A stretch of DNA of 41,575 bases, taken from positions 1 through 41,575 of the forward strand of contig NZ_JAAXKZ010000046.1 of assembly GCF_012911875.1 (NCBI RefSeq). The letters are read 5' to 3'. The stretch comes from Pseudonocardia bannensis (GTDB lineage: Bacteria; Actinomycetota; Actinomycetes; Mycobacteriales; Pseudonocardiaceae). The notes beneath the pieces were generated by a model. That model did not search any database. It was not told the DNA's origin and saw only the letters and a program-made list of their open reading frames with translations. This document shows positions 17,126 to 24,064 of this stretch, one piece after another; within the stretch, counting starts at the first letter, position 1; every line of letters begins with the position of its first letter. The position numbers were made by a program, and so were the translations under genes.

Positions 17126-17151
17126 CTGTTGGTATCTCGGTATACCAGCAG
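17126..17151. promoter_or_regulatory. palindromic operator, probably for the GntR/FCD regulator
   Basis: CTGTTGGTAT (17126-17135), six bases, then ATACCAGCAG (17142-17151): nine of ten positions pair. A perfect GGTATACC core sits at 17139-17146. GGTnnnACC-type cores are typical of FCD-subfamily GntR operators. It lies 47 bases upstream of the first amidohydrolase start, and the operon's last gene is a GntR regulator, so feedback control is the likely function. Confidence 0.6.
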
Positions 17152-17286
17152 TTCGGGGCGTTCTGTCAAGGTCTCCGGGCCCGCCTGCGGTTGGTCCGGC
17201 GGGCGACGAGGCGGGTCATCGGGGCCACCAGGGGCGCGGGCCGTCGGGTCCGCGACGGGCGCGGGGGTCGCCCGCGAGCGCCCGCG

Positions 17287-17871
17287 TCAGGGGTGGATGA
17301 GGAAGCGCTCGACCACGGTGGCGATCTGCTCGGCCACCACGTCGGCGGGATGCAGCGGCAGCACGATGTGGCTGATCGTGAGCCGGGTGGCGACCTCGGC
17401 GGCGACGGCGACGTCGGCCGGGTCGAAGTGGGACCACCGGCGCAACAGGTAGGCGCCGGCGCGCTCGCTGGCGGCCTGGACGACCGGCTCGCTCTCCGTG
17501 GTGAGCAGCGGCAGCACGCCGTCGCTCCCGTCGCCGGTGAGCAGCGCCTTGAGGAGCGGGTCGCCGGAGGCCGCGTCGATCGCGGTACGGACCGCGGCGA
17601 CCCACGCGGCGTGCAGGTCGTCCTCGCGGGCGAGGGCCCGTTCGATCTCGTCGAGGAACCGGCTGGTCAAGCGCAGCACCAGCGCCGAGGCCAGCCCCTG
17701 CTTGCCCGGGAACTCGTTGTAGAGCGTCTGGCGGCTGATCCCGAGCCGCAGCGCGAGATCGCGCATGTGGAAGCCGCGGAAGCCGCGGTCGACCAGCAGT
17801 TCCTCGGCCGCGTCGAGCGCCTCGTCGCGCAGCAGGGCACGGGCCCGCTCCGCCATCGATCGCGCCACCAT
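17287..17871 (-). CDS. TetR-family repressor divergent from the P450
   Basis: 194 residues, the normal TetR length. The helix-turn-helix is at about residues 33-55 (MRDLALRLGISRQTLYNEF), and the rest is a helical ligand/dimer domain ending in FLIHP. The start is the ATG at 17871; the next Met (residue 6) is a possible alternative. It is divergent from the CYP136-like gene, an arrangement also found in Mycobacterium tuberculosis (Rv3058c/Rv3059), so it most likely represses that gene and itself from the shared 113-bp region. Hydrophobic inducers are usual for such repressors. Confidence 0.88.
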   Translation of the reverse strand: MVARSMAERARALLRDEALDAAEELLVDRGFRGFHMRDLALRLGISRQTLYNEFPGKQGLASALVLRLTSRFLDEIERALAREDDLHAAWVAAVRTAIDAASGDPLLKALLTGDGSDGVLPLLTTESEPVVQAASERAGAYLLRRWSHFDPADVAVAAEVATRLTISHIVLPLHPADVVAEQIATVVERFLIHP

Positions 17872-17911
17872 TCCCCCACCGTGGACCAGATTCTCGACTT
17901 CGTCAAGTCTC

Positions 17912-17940
17912 TAGACACAGTGACCGATTCTGTCTAACGT
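17912..17940. promoter_or_regulatory. inverted-repeat operator overlapping the likely P450 promoter
   Basis: TAGACA (17912-17917) and TGTCTA (17931-17936) form an inverted repeat with a 13-base spacer; one more pair extends it on each side after a mismatch. The left arm also resembles a -35 box, and TAACGT (17935-17940) a -10 box, with 17 bases between them, pointing toward the P450. Binding of the TetR protein here would block that promoter. The promoter part is inference. Confidence 0.5.
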
Positions 17941-17984
17941 CAGGTCGTCAACCTCGTCGGTGTCCACACGCCACTGGAGGCGCC

Positions 17985-19448
17985 ATGTCCACGGCAGAGC
18001 GAGTGGTCCGGACCGCCCGCGAGCGGTTCTCCTCGGTGCTCCTGCTCCCCGTCCCCCAGCGGGTGGACGACGCACTGCTGCGATCCACGGCCGGACCCGG
18101 CGAGCCCCTCGCGCCGCCGCCCGCCGGGTCCGGCCTGCTCCCGGTACCCGGCGACCGGGGGATGCCGTTCCTCGGCCACACGCCGCGCTACATCCGGTAC
18201 GGCAGCGACTTCACCCGCCACCGGTTCGAGCGGTACGGGCCGGTCTCCTGGATGGGCACCCCGGGCGGGCCGTTCGCGATCGCGGCGGGCCCGCAGGCGA
18301 GCCGCGAGGTGCTCGCGAACGCCGACAAGGCGTTCTCCCAGGAGGCGTGGCGGTTCACCGTCGACCGCTTCTTCCACCGCGGCCTGATGCTGCTCGACTT
18401 CGACGAGCACAAGGCCCACCGGCGGATCATGCAGGAGGCGTTCACCGCCGACCGGATCGCCCGCTACGTCGACCAGACCCTGCCCGTCGTGCGCGAGATC
18501 GTGCCGAGCTGGGCGACCGACCGCCCGGTCCGGATCTACCCGGCGCTCAAGAGCCTCACCCTCGACGTCGCGACCCGGGTGTTCATGAACGGGCGGAGCG
18601 GACCGGAGGCCGACCGGATCAACACCGCCTTCGTCAACTGCGTGCGCGCCGCCAACGCGTTCGTCCGCTGGCCCGTCCCCGGGACACGCTGGCAGAAGGG
18701 TCTGACGGGCCGCAAGGTCCTGGAGAAGTGGTTCTCCGACAACATCGCCGCCAAGCGCGCAGGTGACGGGGAGGACCTGTTCTCCGCGCTCTGCCACGCC
18801 GTCACCGGAGACGGCGAGCGCTTCAGCGACGCCGACATCGTCAACCACATGATCTTCCTGATGATGGCCGCGCACGACACCTCGACCACCACCGCCGCGG
18901 CGGCGGCGTACCACCTGGCCCGCAACCCGGAGTGGCAGGAGCGGGCCCGCGCCGAGTCGCTGGCCCTCGGCGACGCCCCCCCGGACGTCCCCGCGCTGCG
19001 CGGGCTGCGCACCCTGGAACTGGTCATCAAGGAGGCGCTGCGGCTCAACGCCCCGGTGCCGGTGGTCATGCGCACCGCCGTGCGCGACACGACGATCGTC
19101 GGGCACCACATCCCCGCCGGCACCCGCATCCTCGTCGCACAGGCCGTCAACCACTTCGATCCCGGCTGCTGGACCGAGCCCGACCGGTTCGACCCCGAAC
19201 GCTTCGCCGAGCCCCGCCGCGAGGACAAGTCCGACCGCGACGCCTGGATCCCCTTCGGCGGGGGCGTGCACAAGTGCATCGGCCTGCACTTCGGCACCCT
19301 CGAGGTCACCGCGATCCTGCACGAGATGCTGCGGACCCGCCGCTGGACCATCGATCCGGGCTACCGGCTGCGCTGGGACAACACGTCGTTGCCGGTGCCG
19401 GTGGGCGGCATCCCGGTCCGGCTCACACCGCTGCGGTCCACCGGCTGA
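17985..19448 (+). CDS. cytochrome P450, CYP136-like
   Basis: 487 residues. Heme ligand is C431 in FGGGVHKCIG, the ExxR pair is E350/R353 (KEALRL), and the I-helix segment is MMAAHDTSTTT (293-303), with the acidic-Thr pair for oxygen activation. The text agrees with mycobacterial CYP136 over long stretches as I remember them, including RGLMLLDF, HRRIMQEAF and FSDADIVNHMIFLMMAAHDT, and the divergent TetR neighbour agrees too. No membrane anchor is evident. GGAGG lies seven bases before the ATG. The natural substrate of CYP136 proteins is not established as far as I know; no redox partner is encoded nearby, although the Rieske protein is 3 kb away in another operon. Confidence 0.93.
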   Translation: MSTAERVVRTARERFSSVLLLPVPQRVDDALLRSTAGPGEPLAPPPAGSGLLPVPGDRGMPFLGHTPRYIRYGSDFTRHRFERYGPVSWMGTPGGPFAIAAGPQASREVLANADKAFSQEAWRFTVDRFFHRGLMLLDFDEHKAHRRIMQEAFTADRIARYVDQTLPVVREIVPSWATDRPVRIYPALKSLTLDVATRVFMNGRSGPEADRINTAFVNCVRAANAFVRWPVPGTRWQKGLTGRKVLEKWFSDNIAAKRAGDGEDLFSALCHAVTGDGERFSDADIVNHMIFLMMAAHDTSTTTAAAAAYHLARNPEWQERARAESLALGDAPPDVPALRGLRTLELVIKEALRLNAPVPVVMRTAVRDTTIVGHHIPAGTRILVAQAVNHFDPGCWTEPDRFDPERFAEPRREDKSDRDAWIPFGGGVHKCIGLHFGTLEVTAILHEMLRTRRWTIDPGYRLRWDNTSLPVPVGGIPVRLTPLRSTG

Positions 19449-19557
19449 GCCGCCGGCGCGTCGTACCCGCGGGCCGCGCTGGACGTCAGCTTCTTCCCGG
19501 AGCTGTACACGATCCGCACGGAGATCGCGCCGCCCGCGGGTCGGCCGGCCCGGCAGC
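19449..19557. other. intergenic spacer with long inverted repeat
   Basis: 109 bases between the convergent P450 and glycosyltransferase genes. ACCCGCGGGC (19465-19474) and GCCCGCGGGT (19532-19541) are perfect reverse complements; each is itself nearly palindromic. They could pair as a large hairpin around a 57-base loop and end transcription from both sides. The loop has a short plus-strand frame reading LDVSFFPELYTIRTEIAP with no start codon, perhaps a gene remnant. Confidence 0.4.
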
Positions 19558-20733
19558 TCAGCCGGGGACCGCCCGCAGCAGGTCCACCCGGCGGCCACGC
19601 CGGGCCAGCACCCGCTCGTAGAGCCGGATGTAGCGCTCGGCCATCCTGGCCGGGGTGAACCGGCGGGCGGCCTCCTGGCGGCACACGCCGGGGTCCAGGG
19701 CAGCCACCCGCCCGGTCGCGTCGGCCAGCGCGTCCTCGTCCCCGGGGTCGACGAGCAGCCCGGTGCGGCCGTCCTCGACCAGTTCCGGCAGGCAGCCGCG
19801 GCGGAAGCCCACCACCGGGGTGCCCAGAGCCAGCGACTCCACGACCGCCGTGCCGCCGGGTTCCTCCCAGTCGATCGGGAACAGCGACGCACGGGCCGAG
19901 CCGACGAGCTCGTCGCGGTCCTCGCCGCAGACCGTTCCCACCCACCGCACGCGCCCGCCGTCCACCAGCGGGGCGACCTCCTCACGCCAGTAGCGCACGT
20001 CCGGGTTGGCCTCCCCGCGCTCCGCGGCGGCCAGCCGGCCGGGGCTGTGGAACGGCCCCACCGGACCGGCGAGCACGAGGTCGCGGCCGGTGCGGTGGGC
20101 CAGCCGGGCCGCGACGTGCTGGCCCTTGTACCGGGTGATCCGGCCCAGCACGATCAGGTGGCCGCGCTTGGCGTGCTGCGGGCGTCGGTGGGCCTGCACG
20201 GCCAGCGGGGTGGCCAGGTGCACATGACCGACGCTCAGCGCGCGCAGCGCCCGCGGGGCGGTGGACAGCTGGGCGAACGAGACCCCGTTGACCCAGAGCC
20301 CGCCGCCCCCGTCGATGTTGCTGTACAGGGCGGGGTGCTTGCTCAGGTCCCAGTGCAGGGTGTGCAGCACCGGCGGGGCGGGCGGCCCGAGCGCGGAGAG
20401 CACGGTGGGACCGAACGCCTCCTGATGATCGTGTACGAGGTCGATCGCGCCGCCCGCGCGGCGCACCTCCCGCACCACCCGGTGCAGGTGCGCGGCGGCC
20501 ACCCCCATGACCTGGTTGTAGGGCCGCTGCAGCTCGGCGAACTGACCGTCGGGGAACACCGATATCCGCTGTTCCACCGGCAGCGTGCTGCTCCCGACGG
20601 TGGCCAGCAGCACCCGGATCCCCCGGCGACGCAGTTCCGGGACCAATGCGGCCACCACGTTCTCGATGCCGCCGTAGCCGGCGGGCGGGACCGCAAGCCA
20701 TGGTCCGGCGTTGACCAGGACTGTCATCGTCAT
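19558..20733 (-). CDS. glycosyltransferase family 4 (GT-B fold)
   Basis: 391 residues. The N-terminal domain opens AGPWLAVPPAGYGGIENVVA, the acceptor-side glycine loop common in GT4 enzymes. The C-terminal donor-binding domain has VLGRITRYKGQ and the EPGGTAVVESLALGTPVV segment, which carries the E-x7-E pattern used to bind the nucleotide sugar. It is soluble or peripheral, with no signal peptide. Two in-frame ATGs (20733, 20727) are near the start; the first is taken. It is divergent from the fusion dehydrogenase, with only 50 bases between, so the two may serve one sugar or glycoconjugate pathway. Donor and acceptor are unknown. Confidence 0.88.
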   Translation of the reverse strand: MTMTVLVNAGPWLAVPPAGYGGIENVVAALVPELRRRGIRVLLATVGSSTLPVEQRISVFPDGQFAELQRPYNQVMGVAAAHLHRVVREVRRAGGAIDLVHDHQEAFGPTVLSALGPPAPPVLHTLHWDLSKHPALYSNIDGGGGLWVNGVSFAQLSTAPRALRALSVGHVHLATPLAVQAHRRPQHAKRGHLIVLGRITRYKGQHVAARLAHRTGRDLVLAGPVGPFHSPGRLAAAERGEANPDVRYWREEVAPLVDGGRVRWVGTVCGEDRDELVGSARASLFPIDWEEPGGTAVVESLALGTPVVGFRRGCLPELVEDGRTGLLVDPGDEDALADATGRVAALDPGVCRQEAARRFTPARMAERYIRLYERVLARRGRRVDLLRAVPG

Positions 20734-20745
20734 GACTCGACCGTG

Positions 20746-20759
20746 CCCGTTTCAACGGG
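20746..20759. promoter_or_regulatory. perfect palindrome between divergent genes
   Basis: CCCGTT-TC-AACGGG lies midway in the 50-base divergent region between the glycosyltransferase and the fusion dehydrogenase. A perfect 6+6 palindrome at this position suggests a shared operator. No regulator gene is adjacent. Confidence 0.45.
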
Positions 20760-20783
20760 TCTCAATCCAGGTACTTGGAAAGG

Positions 20784-23000
20784 ATGGTGCGCGCAGCGGC
20801 GAACGGGTCGGCCAAGTGCCGTATCGGCTTCGTCGGAACGGGCAGCGTCGCGCATCGGCACGCCCGGATCCTCTCCGGATTCGACGACGTCGTGCTGGTC
20901 GCCGCCACCGACGTCGACCCGGACCGGACGGCCGCGTTCTGCCGCGGCTACGGCGGGCGCCCGGAGCGCGACGTCGAGGCCCTGCTGCGCCACGACCTCG
21001 ACGCCGTGTACGTGTGCGTGCCCCCGTTCGCACACGGCACCCCGGAGGAACAGCTCGCCGACGCGGGGGTCGCGCTGTTCGTGGAGAAGCCGCCCGCCCG
21101 GGACGAGGCGACGGCGGAACGGATCGGTGGCCGGCTCGCCGACGCCGGGACGCTGGCCCGGGTCGGCCACCACTGGCGCCTCGGCCGCCCGGTCCGGCAG
21201 GCGCTCGAGGTGCTGGCCGGGCGGACGGTCCGGCTGGTGCACGGGCGGTGGGTGGACCGGGTGCCGCCGGTGTCCTGGTGGGCGCACCCGGAACGGTCCG
21301 GCGGGCAGGTGGTGGAGCAGGCCGTGCACGTGCTGGACCTGGCCCGGGTGCTGGTCGGCGAGGTCACCGAGGTGCACGCGCTGCCCGCCGGCAGCCCGCC
21401 CGGCCCGAACGGGGACCCGGTGGTGGACGCCGCGACCGCCGCGATCCTGCGGTTCGACGGTGGCGCCGTCGGCACCCTGGGCACGACGTGCGCGCTCGGG
21501 TGGAAGGACGGCGCGGGGCTGGAGATCGTCACCGACGATCTCGTGCTGCAGGTCGGCGAGTACGGGCTGGAGGTCCGCGACGCGGACGGGACCCACCGGC
21601 ACAGCGCCGATCCGGCGATCGCGCGAGAGGCGGCCGACCGGGCGTTCGTGGACGCGGTCCTGGGCGTCTCGCCGCCCCCCGAACCCGACCTCCCCGACTA
21701 TTCCGAGGCGTTGCGCAGCCATCGGCTCGCGTGTGCGCTGGCCCGTTCGGCGGCTTCGCGGCAGCCGGAACCGGTGCGGCGAGCAGGCCGGCCGGGCGCA
21801 GCGGGGGACGGCGACGGGCGAGCGCGCGAGCGGATCACCCGCACCGCGCCCGTGCGCGGCGCCGACGGCGCGAAGCGCGGGAGCGCGACGAGCGGACCGG
21901 CACCGGCCTGCACGGACCGCGCGCTCGTGATCGACGGCCCGGGCTCCGCGACCGTGCAGGACCTGCCGCGGGAACCTGGCCCGGTCGCCGTCGAGACGGT
22001 GTACAGCGGTCTGTCCGCCGGCACCGAGCTGAGCTTCTACACCGGCACGCACCCCGCCCTGTCCGCATGCTTCGACCCGGAACTGGGGCTGTTCCAGCGC
22101 GACCGGGCCGCAGCGGGCTACCCGGTGACCCGGCTCGGGTACATGGAGGTCGCCCGGCTCCGCTCCGGGGTGGTCCCCGGAGCGGAGCCGGGAGCGCTCG
22201 TGGCGATGACCTACGGCCATCGCGCCGGTTACGCCGCCGACCCGCTGCGCGACCGGATCATCGTGCTGCCGCGCGACCTCGACCCGCTGCTCGGGATCTA
22301 CGTCGCACACATGGGCCCGATCTGCGCCAACGGCCTGCTCTACGCCGCCGCCGAGGAGTGCGGCACCGACGTCCGCACCCTCGGCGACGGTGTGCGCGGG
22401 CGCCGGGTGGCGGTCATGGGTGCCGGGGTCGTCGGGCTGCTCAGCGGGTTGTTCGCCCGCCGGCACGGCGCGGACGAGGTCGTCGTGCTCGACCCCGACC
22501 CGGCGCGCCGGGCCGCCGCCGAGGGGCTCGGGCTCGAGGGTCTGGACCCCGACGCCGGTGACCCGGCGGTGGTGCTCAAGACCCGGTGGCGCCGAGGTCC
22601 GGGCGACCGGGGCGCCGACGTGGTGCTGCAGTGCCGCGGCCGGACCGCCGCGCTCGCGTGCGCGCTGCGCCTGTGCCGGCCACAGGGCACCGTCGTCGAT
22701 CTGGCCTTCTACACCGATGCCGGGGCCGCGCTGCGCCTCGGTGAGGAGTTCCACCACAACGGGCTGGCCCTGCGGTGCGCGCAGATCGGCCGGGTCCCTC
22801 GGGGGACCGCCCACCGCTGGGATCGGGAGCGGCTGTCGGCCGAGACCGTCGGGTTGCTGCGTACCGACGGCTCCGCTCTGCGAAAGCACCTGGTCACCGA
22901 CGTGCTGCCGCTGGCCGAGGGCCCCTCCCTCCTGGCCGACCTCGCGGCCCGGCGCCGGCACGTCGGCCAGGCCGTCCTCACCTTCGACGACGCCCGATAG
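20784..23000 (+). CDS. fused Gfo/Idh/MocA oxidoreductase and MDR dehydrogenase
   Basis: 738 residues in two enzymatic halves. Residues 10-325 are a Gfo/Idh/MocA NAD(P)-dependent oxidoreductase: Rossmann motif GFVGTGSVAHRHARIL, then VEKPPARD (the EKP motif) and GHHWRLGRP. A Pro/Arg/Gly linker of about 45 residues follows. Residues 372-738 are a medium-chain dehydrogenase/reductase with a second Rossmann motif (VAVMGAGVVGLLSG) and SAGTELSFYTG, without an obvious catalytic zinc set. The TTG at 20775, ATG at 20784 and GTG at 20787 are all possible starts; ATG is taken. Known bi-domain oxidoreductases of polysaccharide clusters carry the same two modules in the opposite order. A sugar or cyclitol substrate is likely from family membership and the adjacent glycosyltransferase. 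Confidence 0.87.
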   Translation: MVRAAANGSAKCRIGFVGTGSVAHRHARILSGFDDVVLVAATDVDPDRTAAFCRGYGGRPERDVEALLRHDLDAVYVCVPPFAHGTPEEQLADAGVALFVEKPPARDEATAERIGGRLADAGTLARVGHHWRLGRPVRQALEVLAGRTVRLVHGRWVDRVPPVSWWAHPERSGGQVVEQAVHVLDLARVLVGEVTEVHALPAGSPPGPNGDPVVDAATAAILRFDGGAVGTLGTTCALGWKDGAGLEIVTDDLVLQVGEYGLEVRDADGTHRHSADPAIAREAADRAFVDAVLGVSPPPEPDLPDYSEALRSHRLACALARSAASRQPEPVRRAGRPGAAGDGDGRARERITRTAPVRGADGAKRGSATSGPAPACTDRALVIDGPGSATVQDLPREPGPVAVETVYSGLSAGTELSFYTGTHPALSACFDPELGLFQRDRAAAGYPVTRLGYMEVARLRSGVVPGAEPGALVAMTYGHRAGYAADPLRDRIIVLPRDLDPLLGIYVAHMGPICANGLLYAAAEECGTDVRTLGDGVRGRRVAVMGAGVVGLLSGLFARRHGADEVVVLDPDPARRAAAEGLGLEGLDPDAGDPAVVLKTRWRRGPGDRGADVVLQCRGRTAALACALRLCRPQGTVVDLAFYTDAGAALRLGEEFHHNGLALRCAQIGRVPRGTAHRWDRERLSAETVGLLRTDGSALRKHLVTDVLPLAEGPSLLADLAARRRHVGQAVLTFDDAR

Positions 23001-23001
23001 C

Positions 23002-23021
23002 GGCCGGACGGTCTCCCGGCC
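23002..23021 (+). terminator. hairpin directly after the fusion dehydrogenase
   Basis: GGCCGG, eight bases, CCGGCC starts two bases past the stop codon. Six GC pairs, no T tract. Its position at the end of a single-gene unit supports a terminator. Confidence 0.45.
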
Positions 23022-23137
23022 CCCGGTGGCCAATAGTTCCGCGCGTCTTGGCCTCCCGATGCCGAGGTGCGGAAGGGCCCCCTGCGGACACGATCGCGGT
23101 CCAGGCGGACATCCGCCGAGGAGAGGGGACCCTCCAC

Positions 23138-24055
23138 ATGACCCAGCAACGCCTCTGCGCACCACCGGAGTTGCGCTCGGACGCGCCTCCCCCCCGCCGG
23201 GTGGACGATGCGGTCGGCGAATCCGGCCCCTGCGTCCCCGAGCGGCCCGGCGCGCCCCGGACGGGGACGGCAGGGCCACGTCGGCGCACCGACGGATACG
23301 CCCACCTCGCGCCCCTGTTCGCCGAGTTGGCCGGGCTGGCCCGTGACGATCCGCGCCGCGCCGCCCTGCGCGAGCAGCTCATCACCGGGCATCTGCCCGT
23401 GGCGCGCCACGTGGCGCGCCGCTACGCACATCGGGGTGAGGCGCTGCAGGATCTCGAGCAGGTCGCCACGCTCGGCCTCATCCAGGCCGTCGACCGGTTC
23501 GAACCCGACCGCGGTCCCGACTTCCTGTCGTTCGCGGTGCCTACCATCAGCGGCGAGGTGCTGCGGTACTTCCGCGACCGCGCGTGGGTCATCCGGGTGC
23601 CGCGACGGCTCAAGGACCTGCAGGTGGCCATCTACGGTGTGGTGGGTCCGATGGGCCAGGAGCTGAGCCGCTCGCCGCGGCCCAGCGAGATCGCCGCCCG
23701 GCTGGGCATCGACGTCCAGGACGTCGTCGACGGCCTGCAGGTGCACCACGCCTACCACTGCTTCTCCCTCGACGAACCGGCGGGGACCGACCCCGGGGCC
23801 GGTGGTGTGACCCGTTTCGGTGCCGCGCTCGGCCGTCCCGATCCGGGGGTGGCCCTGGTGGAGAACCGGCAGGCGCTCGGCCCGCTGCTCGAGGCGCTGC
23901 CCGACCGCGAACGCACGATCGTGCTGCTGCGCTTCTTCGGGGAGATGACCCAGACCCAGATCGCACGGGAGATCGGGATCTCGCAGATGCACGTGTCCAG
24001 GCTGCTCACGGCGACGCTCACCCGCTTGCGCCGAGCCCTGACCGCCGGCACCTGA
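23138..24055 (+). CDS. RNA polymerase sigma factor, SigB/SigF/SigG subfamily
   Basis: 305 residues with regions 2, 3 and 4 of group 3 sigma factors that direct stress or developmental programmes. Region 2 has DLEQVATLGLIQAVDRFEP and FAVPTISGEVLRYFRD, followed by RVPRRLKDL; region 4 has LLEALPDRERTIVLLRFF and MTQTQIAREIGISQMHVSR as the -35 recognition helix. The first 65 residues are a disordered Pro/Arg extension not typical of SigF. The ATG at 23138 is preceded by GAGGAGAGGGG, itself after a small GGCGG/CCGCC hairpin (23104-23117). No anti-sigma gene is adjacent, unlike the usual rsbW-sigF pairs, so its control must come from elsewhere. Confidence 0.9.
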   Translation: MTQQRLCAPPELRSDAPPPRRVDDAVGESGPCVPERPGAPRTGTAGPRRRTDGYAHLAPLFAELAGLARDDPRRAALREQLITGHLPVARHVARRYAHRGEALQDLEQVATLGLIQAVDRFEPDRGPDFLSFAVPTISGEVLRYFRDRAWVIRVPRRLKDLQVAIYGVVGPMGQELSRSPRPSEIAARLGIDVQDVVDGLQVHHAYHCFSLDEPAGTDPGAGGVTRFGAALGRPDPGVALVENRQALGPLLEALPDRERTIVLLRFFGEMTQTQIAREIGISQMHVSRLLTATLTRLRRALTAGT

Positions 24056-24064
24056 ACGCGGCCT

